A stretch of 59,028 bases of DNA from Bradyrhizobium elkanii WSM2783 (GTDB lineage Bacteria > Pseudomonadota > Alphaproteobacteria > Rhizobiales > Xanthobacteraceae): the NCBI RefSeq assembly GCF_000472865.1, contig NZ_AXAP01000052.1:1-59028 (forward strand), written 5' to 3'. Positions 7,965 to 16,707 of this stretch are shown here, in pieces. The position numbers and the translations under genes were made by a program. Below the pieces are notes generated by a model that saw only the letters and a list, made by a program, of their open reading frames with translations, ran no database searches and was not told where the DNA came from. Within the stretch, counting starts at the first letter, position 1; every line of letters begins with the position of its first letter.

Positions 7965-8807
7965 CTAACGCGCGAGCCAGGCGGCGACTTGCTTCTGCGC
8001 GTCGGTGCGAGCTTCAGCATCGGTGCCGATGTGGCCGACCTCGGGCATCGCGGCATCGGCTGTTCCGGCAATCGGCCGCAGCGGCAGGTTGGCGAGATCG
8101 AAGTCGTGATAGGCGCCGGGATAGGTGATGATCCGAGCCAGCGCGCTGCGGCCTCGCGCGCCGTCGACCATCTGGTGGCAGGCCGGCGGAGAACTGACAT
8201 CATCATTGGCGCCGATCATGACCAAGGTCGGCACCCGCGTGCTCCAGCCGAGCCTGGAGGACAGCCGGCAATCCGGATAGAACGCAATCGCCGAGCGGAA
8301 ATCCGGCTCAGTGCTGCGCGAGGGAAGTTGCGGCCGCACGGCCCACAACAGCGCACTGGCGCCATTGGCCCAGCCGATCAGGCTGATGCGCTCATGCGCC
8401 ACCCAAGGCTGCTGCATCAGCCATTGCCGCGCCGCCATGATATCGGCGACCCGCTCGCGGCGCGCCAGCACATGCCGTTCCCGGTCCTTGACGCGGCATT
8501 GCGGGCCAACCTCGCGCGAGCCATAGCTGTCGGGCAACAGCACGGCGTGGCCAGCCTTGAGCAATTGTTCCGCCCAGTCGCGGTAGCGCGGCAAGACCGG
8601 CTCCGAACGCCCGGCGAGACCGCCGCAGCCATGCAGCGCAATCACGGTCGGAAACGGGCCATCGCCGTCGGGCTTGTAGAGCTGCGCGTGCAACGTAAGA
8701 TTGGCGGCGGGAATATCGACCTGATGCGGCGCAGGCAGCGGCGCGGCCGTCGCGGCGGAAGCCACAGCAATGAACGTCAGGAAAATGGCTGCTGACAAAA
8801 ACCGCAT
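7965..8807 (-). CDS. Secreted dienelactone hydrolase-like protein with Ala in place of the nucleophile
   Basis: This 280-residue protein starts at ATG 8807 with a signal peptide (MRFLSAAIFLTFIAVASA), so it is predicted periplasmic. The alpha/beta-hydrolase fold is marked by ALHGCGG (57-63), an acid near GANDD (199-203) and His234 in PGAYHDFD. The nucleophile elbow reads GWANG (145-149), so position 147 is Ala where the family has Ser or Cys. The base sequence GGC TGG GCC AAT GGC leaves no doubt about the reading. A paralogue at 50248 keeps the Ser (GFSQG). The protein may be a non-catalytic binder, or may use another residue. It is convergent with xseA. Confidence 0.8.
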   Translation of the reverse strand: MRFLSAAIFLTFIAVASAATAAPLPAPHQVDIPAANLTLHAQLYKPDGDGPFPTVIALHGCGGLAGRSEPVLPRYRDWAEQLLKAGHAVLLPDSYGSREVGPQCRVKDRERHVLARRERVADIMAARQWLMQQPWVAHERISLIGWANGASALLWAVRPQLPSRSTEPDFRSAIAFYPDCRLSSRLGWSTRVPTLVMIGANDDVSSPPACHQMVDGARGRSALARIITYPGAYHDFDLANLPLRPIAGTADAAMPEVGHIGTDAEARTDAQKQVAAWLAR

Positions 8808-8993
8808 CTCGATTGGCCGGATCATGGTGGCGCTGCTGACCAAGCGGACCATAGCTGCCAAATTATCATGCAGAATGGCCGCAATTCATCACAAGTCGGT
8901 GGTTTAACCTGCGGACATTACAGCCTATTTATGGTAGGTAAAAACCGCAACCCCAACGAGGCCTCGTGTTAAGGCCGGGCGGAGAGTTTCATA

Positions 8994-9218
8994 GTGCTGA
9001 ACAAGTTTGGTCCCTCGGGTCATGGCGAAGCACAGGTGCAATATCTGGATGGCGATTTCCGCGTGGTCTCGCCCGGAACCTATGTGCGCTGCGCCCTCAC
9101 GGACGTACGGATCCCGCTCGACGAGCTGAAGTACTGGAGCGTCGATCTGCAGGAGGCCTATGCCACCCCGACCGCGGTGCTGCAGCGGCATTTTCCCGCT
9201 GCACTGAAGCAGGGATAG
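8994..9218 (+). CDS. Small DUF2093 family protein
   Basis: A 74-residue protein starting at GTG 8994, preceded by the ribosome-binding site GGAGAG at 8981-8986. It matches my memory of the DUF2093 family of alphaproteobacteria (YLDGDFRVVSPGTYVRCA, IPLDELKYWSVDLQEAYA). The function is unknown. There is no signal peptide or membrane segment. The gene is convergent with lpxK, with a paired REP between the two. Confidence 0.8.
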   Translation: MLNKFGPSGHGEAQVQYLDGDFRVVSPGTYVRCALTDVRIPLDELKYWSVDLQEAYATPTAVLQRHFPAALKQG

Positions 9219-9240
9219 CGCTGCCATAGATGGCACTGCC

Positions 9241-9330
9241 GTAGCCCGGGTGGAGCGCCAGCGTAACCCGGGACCGCTCTCAATTGCTGACGGGGATGTC
9301 CCGGGTTGCGCTTCGCTCCACCCGGGCTAC
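9241..9330. repeat. GTAG-headed paired REP, family A copy 2 (supplies the lpxK stop)
   Basis: Two inverted units, GTAGCCCGGGTGGAGCGCCA at the left and CCACCCGGGCTAC at the right. The right head CTAC at 9327-9330, read on the minus strand as GTAG, contains the TAG stop codon of lpxK. Confidence 0.9.
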
Positions 9331-10352
9331 GAACTACCGAGCCTGTTTTCGCGCGCCTTGGACAGGCTGTCTGAGACGAATTTGCGCAGCAATGCCGCAT
9401 CCTCGAACTCCAGTGTCACCGCGAATGGCACCACCGCCTGCGTCCAGACAGGCAGCTCTCCGCGCTGCTTGAGCCGCGCCAGATCCTTTTCCGTGGTCAC
9501 CAATGTCAGCCCGTCGCCTCTCGCCTGCGACACCAGGCTATCGATGTCAGCCTTCGAGAACACGTGGTGATCGGGGAACGCACTCTCTTTGATGACGTCG
9601 ATGCCGCTGTTGCGGAGGGTGTTGAAGAAGCGCGCGGGATCGCCAATGCCGGCAAAGGCGAGCACGCGCCGGCCCTGCAGCGACGCAAGCGATGCATCGT
9701 CCGGCCGCAGCCGCGCCGCCAGCACAGGCTTTCCGCGCACCCTGAGTTCGGTCGCCAGCATCTTCGCGGCAGTGCCGCCGCCGACCACGACGAGCGCGTC
9801 GGTGCGCGCAATCTGCGGCGCCAGCGGCGCGCGCATGGGACCGGCCGGAAACACCTTTCCATTGCCGAGGCCGCGGTGGCTGTCGATCACGATGATCGAG
9901 GCATCCTTCGCGACCGCCGGATTCTGGAAGCCGTCATCCATCACCAGCACGGTCGCTCCCAGCGACTTCACCAGCGCGACGCCTTCGGCACGGTCGCGCG
10001 CAACCACAACCGGCAGCCGCTCGGCCAGCATCAGCGGTTCATCGCCGACATCGGCGGCGGAATGCATGGCAGGATCGACCTGCACCGGCCCGCGCAACTG
10101 GCCACCATAGCCGCGGCTGAGTACAACAGGCGCTTCGCCGAGCTCGCGCAGCAGCTTCGCCAGCACCAGCACGGTCGGCGTCTTGCCGGCGCCGCCCGTG
10201 TGATAATTGCCGACGCAGAGCACGGGAATGCCGGCGTCGATCCCCTTGCGCTGCATACGTCTGGCGGCGATGGCGCCATAGAGCGTGGCGAGCGGTTGCA
10301 ACAGATGCGATTTTAGGGATGCCGGACCGTGCCAGAAGGCCGGCTCACGCAT
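9327..10352 (-). CDS. lpxK: Tetraacyldisaccharide 4'-kinase LpxK
   Basis: This 341-residue inner-membrane-associated kinase phosphorylates the 4' position of the lipid A disaccharide precursor. The Walker A motif GNYHTGGAGKTP lies at about 48-59, followed by SRGYGG and a VMDDGFQN segment, all diagnostic of LpxK. I chose ATG 10352 because it gives the family length and an 8-base overlap with waaA. A longer open frame upstream lies inside waaA. The TAG stop is provided by the head of a REP repeat, so the last codons border an inserted element. Confidence 0.96.
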   Translation of the reverse strand: MREPAFWHGPASLKSHLLQPLATLYGAIAARRMQRKGIDAGIPVLCVGNYHTGGAGKTPTVLVLAKLLRELGEAPVVLSRGYGGQLRGPVQVDPAMHSAADVGDEPLMLAERLPVVVARDRAEGVALVKSLGATVLVMDDGFQNPAVAKDASIIVIDSHRGLGNGKVFPAGPMRAPLAPQIARTDALVVVGGGTAAKMLATELRVRGKPVLAARLRPDDASLASLQGRRVLAFAGIGDPARFFNTLRNSGIDVIKESAFPDHHVFSKADIDSLVSQARGDGLTLVTTEKDLARLKQRGELPVWTQAVVPFAVTLEFEDAALLRKFVSDSLSKARENRLGSS

Positions 10353-11631
10353 TGGCGGCTCCCATCTCGATCCGCAACTGCAAGAGATACGGTTCGAGCG
10401 CCCCAAGTGTTCGCTCCAGCGCGCCGCCGAGCTGCCGCACCACATGTTCGGCCGCCCCCAGCGAGGCTTCGCGCGCCTTGGCATCGTCCAGCAACTGGCC
10501 GAGCTGCTTCACCAGCGCTTCCTGCGTCTCGGCACGCCGCGCACCGCCGGCACGATCGAGCGCCTCATAGACGTCGGTGAAATTGAAGACGTGCGGGCCG
10601 TGCACGATCGCTGCGCCAAGCTTCACGGCCTCGATCGGGTTCTGGCCGCCGTGCGGAACCAGCGAACCGCCCATGAACACGATCGGCGCCAATCGATAGA
10701 ACAGGCCAAGCTCGCCCATGGTGTCGGCGACATAGACGTCGGTGGTCGCAATCGGCAGCTCCTCGCGCGACCGCAGCGCGCCGTGCAGGCCGGCGCCATC
10801 GACGACGCGCGCGACCGCCTCGCCGCGATCCGGGTGCCTCGGCACGATCACCGTGAGCAGCGAGGGAAAGAATCCCGCAAGCGCGCGATGCGCTTCCACG
10901 AGCTGCTCTTCCTCGCCGGGATGGGTGGAGGCTGCGACCACAATCGGGCGGCCGCGCGTCACCACCATCAGCCGCTCCAGCTTCGCAGGATCGGCCGGCG
11001 GCGCCGCGACGTCGAGCTTGAGGTTGCCGGTGATGACGACGTTGCGACTGCCGAGCGCCGCAAAGCGCTCGGCGTCCATTCCCGACTGGGCCAGGCAGAT
11101 ATCGAAGCGATCGAGCAGGGCCGAGATCGTGTGCGACACCCGCTGCCAGCGCGGAAACGAGCGCTGCGACATTCGTCCGTTGATCAGCACCATCGGCAGG
11201 CGGCGCGCGGAGCTCGAAAGAATCAGGTTCGGCCAGAGATCCGACTCGATGAACAGTGCCAGCGACGGCCGCCAGTGATCGAGGAAGCGCGCGACAAAGC
11301 GCGGGGAATCATAGGGCACATATTGATGGATGACGTCGGGCGGAAAGCGCTTGGCAACGATCGCCGCCGAGGTGACGGTGCCGGAGGTGAGCAGGATGCG
11401 CAAATTGAGCTCGCGCAGCTTCTCGATCAGCGCCGCCGCCGCCAGCACCTCGCCGACGCTGGCGCCATGGATCCATACCAGCGGCCCGTGCGGTCGCACA
11501 TCGGCGCTGACGCCGCGCCGTTCGCCGACGCGGGCCGGATCCTCCTTGCCGAGCTTCAGCCGCCGCCGGATCAGCGCAGGCGCGAGCGGCACCATCGCGG
11601 ACGACAGTCTTTGGTAGACCCGCAACGTCAT
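10345..11631 (-). CDS. waaA: 3-deoxy-D-manno-octulosonic acid (Kdo) transferase WaaA
   Basis: This GT30 enzyme adds Kdo to lipid IVA. It begins MTLRVYQRLSSAMVPLAP, giving 428 residues from ATG 11631, as in other KdtA/WaaA proteins. WIHGASVGE contains the conserved catalytic Glu region, and the C-terminal nucleotide-sugar site includes FMGGSLVPHGGQNPIEA. A TTG at 11649 or an ATG at 11679 would extend it into the upstream gene. It follows the DUF374 acyltransferase gene by 10 bases and overlaps lpxK, so it is part of one leftward operon for lipid A-Kdo assembly. Confidence 0.95.
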   Translation of the reverse strand: MTLRVYQRLSSAMVPLAPALIRRRLKLGKEDPARVGERRGVSADVRPHGPLVWIHGASVGEVLAAAALIEKLRELNLRILLTSGTVTSAAIVAKRFPPDVIHQYVPYDSPRFVARFLDHWRPSLALFIESDLWPNLILSSSARRLPMVLINGRMSQRSFPRWQRVSHTISALLDRFDICLAQSGMDAERFAALGSRNVVITGNLKLDVAAPPADPAKLERLMVVTRGRPIVVAASTHPGEEEQLVEAHRALAGFFPSLLTVIVPRHPDRGEAVARVVDGAGLHGALRSREELPIATTDVYVADTMGELGLFYRLAPIVFMGGSLVPHGGQNPIEAVKLGAAIVHGPHVFNFTDVYEALDRAGGARRAETQEALVKQLGQLLDDAKAREASLGAAEHVVRQLGGALERTLGALEPYLLQLRIEMGAANA

Positions 11632-11641
11632 CGGCAGCGAG

Positions 11642-12355
11642 TTAGCCAAGCGCTCCCTCCGGACGCCCGACGACCGCATAGGCCTTTCGGGTCGCTTCGT
11701 TCAGCAAGGCCTCCACCCTGAGCCGCAGCGTTTCCATGGTCTCTGCGTCGGCGTCGGGCGGCACCTCCACGGAATCGATGCCCACCAATGCGCCCCTTCC
11801 GAATGGCAAATTGATGGTGGTGGAATCCCAGTTTTTCAACCGGATGAACCGGCTGGTCACCATGGCAAAGGGCATGATCGGCCGGCCCGACTCGCGGGCC
11901 AGCATGATGATGCCGAGGCCGGCGACCCGGGCGCGCTTGGGCACGTCGGCGGTGGTCGCGACGTTCCACTTGTCCTCCAGCGCCTGCAGCATCTCCCTGA
12001 AAGCGCCGACGCCCCCTTTGCGATGGAAGCCGCCGGAATGGTCCCCCGACCCCCTGATGGTGCCGACGCCGAGCCGCTCGGCCGCGATCGCGTTGAACTC
12101 GCCGTCCCGGTGCCGGGATATCAGGACCTTGGCGCGATGGTTTCCCCTGATCCGGATGAAGGGGGTCATCAGGTGCTGGCCGTGCCAGAACACAAAGATG
12201 CAGGGCATCTGCGGTTCCACCTGCTCGTAGACGTCAGGCGGCTCAAGGCTGAACCTGTTGGTCAGCCAGACCAGCCGCAGATATTCGGCCGCAAGCAGGC
12301 CCAGCGCACGCTGCACGAGGCCGCTGCGCAGGAAATCGCGAATCAGTCGTTTCAA
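11642..12355 (-). CDS. DUF374 lysophospholipid acyltransferase-like protein
   Basis: A 237-residue protein of the DUF374 (LPLAT-like) family. It has FVFWHGQHLM near residue 55, ISRHRDGEF near 79, GTIRGSGDHSGG near 98 and PKRARVAGLGIIMLAR near 139, a pattern comparable with the acyltransferase NHxxxxD and substrate-binding blocks. It probably modifies lipid A or a phospholipid at the inner membrane, as its place directly before waaA and lpxK suggests. It overlaps the DUF4170 gene upstream by 4 bases. Confidence 0.85.
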   Translation of the reverse strand: MKRLIRDFLRSGLVQRALGLLAAEYLRLVWLTNRFSLEPPDVYEQVEPQMPCIFVFWHGQHLMTPFIRIRGNHRAKVLISRHRDGEFNAIAAERLGVGTIRGSGDHSGGFHRKGGVGAFREMLQALEDKWNVATTADVPKRARVAGLGIIMLARESGRPIMPFAMVTSRFIRLKNWDSTTINLPFGRGALVGIDSVEVPPDADAETMETLRLRVEALLNEATRKAYAVVGRPEGALG

Positions 12356-12603
12356 AGGGAGGGCTTTGTGTCTTGACCCGGATCGAGCAGCCGATGGAGG
12401 TGAACGATGAAATAGCGCATGTGGGCGTTGTCCACGGTCTGCTGCGCCTTCGCCTTCCAGGCCACGTGGGCGCTGGCGTAGTTCGGATATACGCCGACGA
12501 TCTCGACCTTATCGAGATCCTTGAAGGTGTTGTGCTGGAGGTCGATCAGCTCGCCACCGATGACGAGATGCAACAATTGCTGCGGCTGGGCACTATCTGA
12601 CAT
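12352..12603 (-). CDS. DUF4170 family small protein
   Basis: An 83-residue protein with LHLVIGGELIDL and VYPNYASAHVAWKAKAQQTVDNA, matching my recollection of DUF4170. It ends MRYFIVHLHRLLDP followed by a short tail. The function is unknown. Genes of this type commonly sit next to the lipid A-Kdo cluster in alphaproteobacteria, and here it overlaps the following acyltransferase gene by 4 bases (ATGA-type), implying translational coupling. Confidence 0.8.
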   Translation of the reverse strand: MSDSAQPQQLLHLVIGGELIDLQHNTFKDLDKVEIVGVYPNYASAHVAWKAKAQQTVDNAHMRYFIVHLHRLLDPGQDTKPSL

Positions 12604-12656
12604 AATCGTTTTTCCTGATGAGATGCCCGGCAGGGAAGTCCTTTGGCGCGCGGCGG

Positions 12657-13466
12657 TCAGCGCAACGGGCGGTTGCGAAAATGCTCGACAATACGTGCAT
12701 GACGATCATGTCCCGCTGCCACCAGCACCCCATGCGCCAGCTCCCGGCGATTATACTCAATCGCATGCCCCGAGAGTGCCGTCATCTTACCATCCGCTTC
12801 CTGCACGATCAAATTCGCCGCCGCAAGGTCCCAATCGTGACTATTGCCGCCGGCGAAGGCCGCATCGAGCTCGCCATGCGCGACCCGGCATAGCCGGAGA
12901 GCCAGCGAACCGATTCGCGGATGCAGCGTGATTTCCTGCGTCGAAGGGCTCAATCGCTGCAGGAGCGGCTTCGGGCCGGCCATGCGAGAGAAATCGAGAT
13001 CGGTGCCCGCGGTCACGCGCACCGCGATGCCATTGCGCGTGCTGCCCTGCCCGCGCGCGGCGAAAAAGAACTCCTTGCTGGCGGGTGCGAATACCGCCGC
13101 CAGTACGGGCGCGGCATTTTCAACCAGCGCCACGCTGACGCACCAGTCCTCGCGCCCGGCCAGATAGGAACGGGTGCCGTCGATGGGATCGACGATCCAC
13201 ACCATTCGCTTGCCAAGCCGTGCCTGGTCATCGGCGCTCTCCTCCGATAGCCAGCCATAATCGGGCGTTGCCGAGCGCAGGCGCTGCTCGAGCAGGTCAT
13301 TGACCGCAATATCGGCCTCCGACACCGGCGATGAGGCGCCCTTGATCCAGTTCTTCAATTCGGTGCGAAATAGCGAGAGCGCCAGCGCCCCTGCTTCCCG
13401 CACCGCCTCCGCCAGCAGCGCGGCGTCGCGCGCCAGGATCCCGTCGTCCGTATCAGCGTCCGCCAA
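12657..13466 (-). CDS. cysQ: 3'(2'),5'-bisphosphate nucleotidase CysQ / inositol monophosphatase family
   Basis: A 269-residue magnesium-dependent, lithium-sensitive phosphatase fold. The metal-binding motifs are SEESADD near 74-80, DPIDGTRS at 93-100 and WDLAAANLI at 212-220. CysQ removes 3'-phosphoadenosine 5'-phosphate made during sulfate assimilation and lipid sulfation. The general inositol-phosphatase family is certain, and the CysQ assignment is likely. It overlaps the pmbA end by 14 bases and leads into the lipid A genes. Confidence 0.85.
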   Translation of the reverse strand: MADADTDDGILARDAALLAEAVREAGALALSLFRTELKNWIKGASSPVSEADIAVNDLLEQRLRSATPDYGWLSEESADDQARLGKRMVWIVDPIDGTRSYLAGREDWCVSVALVENAAPVLAAVFAPASKEFFFAARGQGSTRNGIAVRVTAGTDLDFSRMAGPKPLLQRLSPSTQEITLHPRIGSLALRLCRVAHGELDAAFAGGNSHDWDLAAANLIVQEADGKMTALSGHAIEYNRRELAHGVLVAAGHDRHARIVEHFRNRPLR

Positions 13467-14838
13467 GCGTCAGTCCCTCGATGCGCAGGGTCGGCGCGTT
13501 CACGCTGTAGCGGAATTCCAGATCGTTCGCGGCGACCAGCGATTTGAACATCGCCAGCAGATGGCCTGCGATGGTCACTTCGCTGACGGCATAGGTAATC
13601 TCGCCGTTCTCGATCCAGAAGCCCGAGGCGCCGCGGCTGTAGTCGCCGGTCACGCCGTTGACGCCCGAACCGATCAGGTCGGTGACGTAAAAGCCCTGCT
13701 TGATATCGGCGATCAATTCCTTCGGCGTCGCCGAGCCGGGCTCGAGATGCAGATTATAGGCCCCCGGCGACGGCACCGAGGAGACGCCGCGATGCGCGTG
13801 TCCCGTCGTCACCATGCCGAGCTCGCGCGCGGTGGCGCAATCGAGCAGCCAGGTGGTCAGAACGCCGTCATCGATCAGGGCGGTCTTCTTCACCTTGACG
13901 CCTTCGGCATCGAAGGTCTGCGAGCGCAGGCCGCGCACCCGCAAAGGATCGTCGATGATGCGGATATTGCTGGCGAACAATTGCTGGCCGAGACGATCCT
14001 TCAGGAAACTGGTCTTGCGCGCGATCGATGCACCGTTGATGGCGCCGACGAGATGGCCGACGATCGAGTTCGCAACGCGTGGATCGTAGACGACGGGCAC
14101 CTTGCAGGTCTCGACCTTGCGCGGATTGGTGCGCGCCACCGCGCGCTCGCCCGCCTTGCGGCCGACACTCGCAGGCGAAGCAAGATCGGATGCATGCAAC
14201 GCGCTCGTGAAATCATAGTCGCGCTCCATGCCGGTGCCCTCGCCCGAGATCGCGGTCATCGAGATGCCGTGGCTCGAGCGCAGGTAGGAACCATGGAAAC
14301 CGGTCGAGGTCACCAGCACCATGCCGCCGATGCCGGAGGAAGCCGACGCACCGCCGGATTTGGTCACGCCCTGCACCGCGAGCGCCGCCGCTTCCGCCTC
14401 GGTGGCGCGGCGTTCGAGTTCCGCGGTCGAGGGCACGTTGCGATCGAGCAGGTCGAGAGCGGGGAAGTCGCGCGCCAGCAGCGCAGGATCCGCTAGCCCG
14501 ACATATTTGTCATCGGGCGCAACGCGCGCCATCGCGACCGCGCGCTCGGCAAGCTTGGCGATCCCGTCGCCAGTGACATCATTGGTGGAGACCACCGCCT
14601 GGCGCTGACCGACCAGCACGCGCAGGCCGACATCGTCGCCTTCGGAGCGCTCGGACTCCTCGACGCGCCCGTCGCGCACCTCGACGCCTTGCGAAACACC
14701 GCGCACCGCGATCGCATCCGCCGCATCCGCGCCGGCGCGCTTGGCGGCCTCGACAAGACGCTGCGCCAGTTCATTCAAAACCGACTGGTCGAACAGGTCG
14801 GTCGCGGACTTTTCGGCAAGCGATGGTGAAGGGTTCAC
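13453..14838 (-). CDS. pmbA: TldD/PmbA family protein (PmbA-type)
   Basis: This 461-residue protein belongs to the TldD/PmbA (TldE) family, whose E. coli pair forms a metalloprotease that processes microcin B17 and CcdA. It lacks the HExxxH zinc motif of TldD, as PmbA does, and has the conserved C-terminal ENGEITYAVSEVTIAG and GASGFWIENG segments. The partner TldD is not in the window. It is the first gene of the leftward run toward cysQ and lpxK. Confidence 0.9.
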   Translation of the reverse strand: MNPSPSLAEKSATDLFDQSVLNELAQRLVEAAKRAGADAADAIAVRGVSQGVEVRDGRVEESERSEGDDVGLRVLVGQRQAVVSTNDVTGDGIAKLAERAVAMARVAPDDKYVGLADPALLARDFPALDLLDRNVPSTAELERRATEAEAAALAVQGVTKSGGASASSGIGGMVLVTSTGFHGSYLRSSHGISMTAISGEGTGMERDYDFTSALHASDLASPASVGRKAGERAVARTNPRKVETCKVPVVYDPRVANSIVGHLVGAINGASIARKTSFLKDRLGQQLFASNIRIIDDPLRVRGLRSQTFDAEGVKVKKTALIDDGVLTTWLLDCATARELGMVTTGHAHRGVSSVPSPGAYNLHLEPGSATPKELIADIKQGFYVTDLIGSGVNGVTGDYSRGASGFWIENGEITYAVSEVTIAGHLLAMFKSLVAANDLEFRYSVNAPTLRIEGLTLGGR

Positions 14839-15087
14839 GAACAGATTCCTGACATTGAAGGGCTCAACGCAGCGCGGCGCGCCAAACCCACCAAGTGGGC
14901 CGGATTTGCAGCGATTTCAAGCGTTTTGCCGCGCGATGAAGAAGAATTGCTCGAGCGCGGCAAGGTCTTGTCAAGCATGCGCGCCTTTGACGTCTCTTTA
15001 ACCAGCCTTCTTAAGCTGATCGGGAAACGGCTGCGCTAAGGTCTCGCGCATCGACCGGGAACATAATCCCGGCGGGGAGATAAAGCC

Positions 15088-15612
15088 GTGAGGCGTCAAA
15101 CAGCAACAGGCGGGGTCAACCCCGCCGGGTCGGGCCGTGTGCAACGGCTCGACCCGCTTTCTCTTCCGCTCAGCTTCCATGCGCAGGACGTCCGCGCGGA
15201 TGGTGGCATGCGGCAGGTTGAACTTCACCACGAACGCGTCGTGCTGCGCCGTGCCGTCAAGGGCATGCGGATGGCGATCAATGTTCGCGTCTGCGACTTC
15301 ATCGGCGTCGCGTTGCGCGATTTGGGCGACGAGCAGATGCTGACGCTCGTCCACCGCGATCCGTCGCTCGCAATCCCGCTTGGCGTCAGTTCCGATCGCG
15401 AGGAGATCGAAAGCGCCTGGCAGATGTGGAGCGACGTGCTCCGCCTGCCGCAACTCAGCGAGCAAGCGCCGCGCGAGCCTGCAGCCCGGCGCAGGCGCCG
15501 CAACGTCATCCACACGCGCCGCCCGCGCTTCCTGGTACGCCGCCGCCGTGGCCGCCCGCTCGATGCGGGGAATGTCCATCGCGGCGAACGCGAGATCATC
15601 GCGCGGGATTGA
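15088..15612 (+). CDS. DUF6101-like protein of unknown function
   Basis: A 174-residue protein from GTG 15088 with the ribosome-binding site GGGGAG at 15073-15078. The middle part (LPLSFHAQDVRADGG and VRCAVKG-like text around residues 28-60) resembles alphaproteobacterial DUF6101 proteins. The last 40 residues are Arg-rich (ARRRRRN, RRRRGRP), which could bind nucleic acid or phosphate-rich surfaces. There is no signal peptide. The opposite-strand ORF over the same bases is a shadow. The family name is from memory. Confidence 0.65.
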   Translation: MRRQTATGGVNPAGSGRVQRLDPLSLPLSFHAQDVRADGGMRQVELHHERVVLRRAVKGMRMAINVRVCDFIGVALRDLGDEQMLTLVHRDPSLAIPLGVSSDREEIESAWQMWSDVLRLPQLSEQAPREPAARRRRRNVIHTRRPRFLVRRRRGRPLDAGNVHRGEREIIARD

Positions 15613-15629
15613 GCGCCACAACACACACC

Positions 15630-15770
15630 GTCATTCCGGGGCGCCGCGAAGCGGTGAGCCCGGAATCCATTTCAACACCAGCACATGCGGCCCGATGGAT
15701 TCCGGGCTCGCGCCAAGAGGCGCGCCCCGGAATGACGAGAGAGTGGTGATTCGGCGCGCCCCGGAATGAC
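15630..15770. repeat. Palindromic intergenic repeat, family D
   Basis: An inverted repeat from GTCATTCCGGGGCGCCGCGA (15630) to GGCGCGCCCCGGAATGAC (ends 15736). It has the inner pair GCCCGGAATCCAT/ATGGATTCCGGGC. A second right arm, GGCGCGCCCCGGAATGAC, follows at about 15752-15769, as if the unit was partly duplicated. It lies between the convergent DUF6101-like and ubiA genes. Confidence 0.85.
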
Positions 15771-15780
15771 CGGGGAAGCG

Positions 15781-16707
15781 TCAGCGCATCGCGGCATCAA
15801 TCAGCAATCCGGCGAACAGGATGAGGCCGGCGTCGCGGTTGGACTTGAAGACGCGCAGGCACAAGGCGGGATCGCTGATGTCGAGCCGTCTGATCTGGAT
15901 CGCCAGATGCAACGCGAAGGCGGCGAGGCCGATCCACGCGAACCAGTGCGCGCCAGCCAGCACGAGCGCTGTGCCGATCAGGACCACCGCGAGCGAATAG
16001 AACACCACGAGCGCCTTGTGCGTGGCCGCGCCGAACAGGCGTGCGGTCGACTTGATGCCGATCAGCGCGTCGTCCTCGGCGTCCTGATGCGCGTAGATGG
16101 TGTCATAGCCGATCACCCAGGAGATCGAGCCGGCATAGAGCGCAAGCGCGCCGAGATCAATGCGCTCGAGGATGACGGCGAACCCCATCAGAGCGCCCCA
16201 GGAGAAGGCGAGTCCCAGCACCACCTGCGGCCACCACGTGATGCGCTTCATGAAGGGATAGATTGCGACGATGACGAGCGAGGCGATGCCGGTCGCGACC
16301 GCAAAGCGATTGAACTGCAGCAGCACCACGAGACCGATCAGCGCCTGGGCGACCAGGAAGATCAGCGCCTGCGTCACGCTCACCTGCCCCGCCGGAATCG
16401 GCCGCGACCGCGTGCGCTCCACTTTCGCATCGAGATTGCGATCGGTGATGTCGTTCCAGGTGCAGCCCGCGCCGCGCATCACGAAGGCGCCGATGAAGAA
16501 CAGAACGATGGCAAGCGGCAGCTGGTGACGGTCATGGGCGATGCCGGCGGCGAGCGCCGCCGACCACCAGCACGGCATCAACAGAAGCCACGAGCCGATC
16601 GGCCGGTCGAAGCGGGAGAGACGCAAGTAAGGCCGCGACCAGAGCGGCGCGTGGCTGTCGACCCAGTTGCCGGTCGCATCGGCAACGCGGGCGGTGACGT
16701 CGCTCAT
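15781..16707 (-). CDS. ubiA: 4-hydroxybenzoate polyprenyltransferase UbiA
   Basis: This 308-residue integral membrane enzyme attaches the polyprenyl chain to 4-hydroxybenzoate in ubiquinone synthesis. The first Asp-rich motif NDITDRNLD is at 85-93 and the second YAHQDAEDD at 205-213. Both bind magnesium-pyrophosphate. About eight hydrophobic helices are visible. The start overlaps the end of the upstream secreted-protein gene by 4 bases (ATGA), so the two are co-transcribed. Confidence 0.96.
   Translation of the reverse strand: MSDVTARVADATGNWVDSHAPLWSRPYLRLSRFDRPIGSWLLLMPCWWSAALAAGIAHDRHQLPLAIVLFFIGAFVMRGAGCTWNDITDRNLDAKVERTRSRPIPAGQVSVTQALIFLVAQALIGLVVLLQFNRFAVATGIASLVIVAIYPFMKRITWWPQVVLGLAFSWGALMGFAVILERIDLGALALYAGSISWVIGYDTIYAHQDAEDDALIGIKSTARLFGAATHKALVVFYSLAVVLIGTALVLAGAHWFAWIGLAAFALHLAIQIRRLDISDPALCLRVFKSNRDAGLILFAGLLIDAAMR

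Noticed and set aside
10285..11721. Forward frame of 478 codons over lpxK-waaA
   Set aside because: Antisense of two well-recognised genes.
14998..15624. Reverse frame of 208 codons opposite the DUF6101-like gene
   Set aside because: The forward frame has a good ribosome-binding site and family resemblance; the reverse one has neither.
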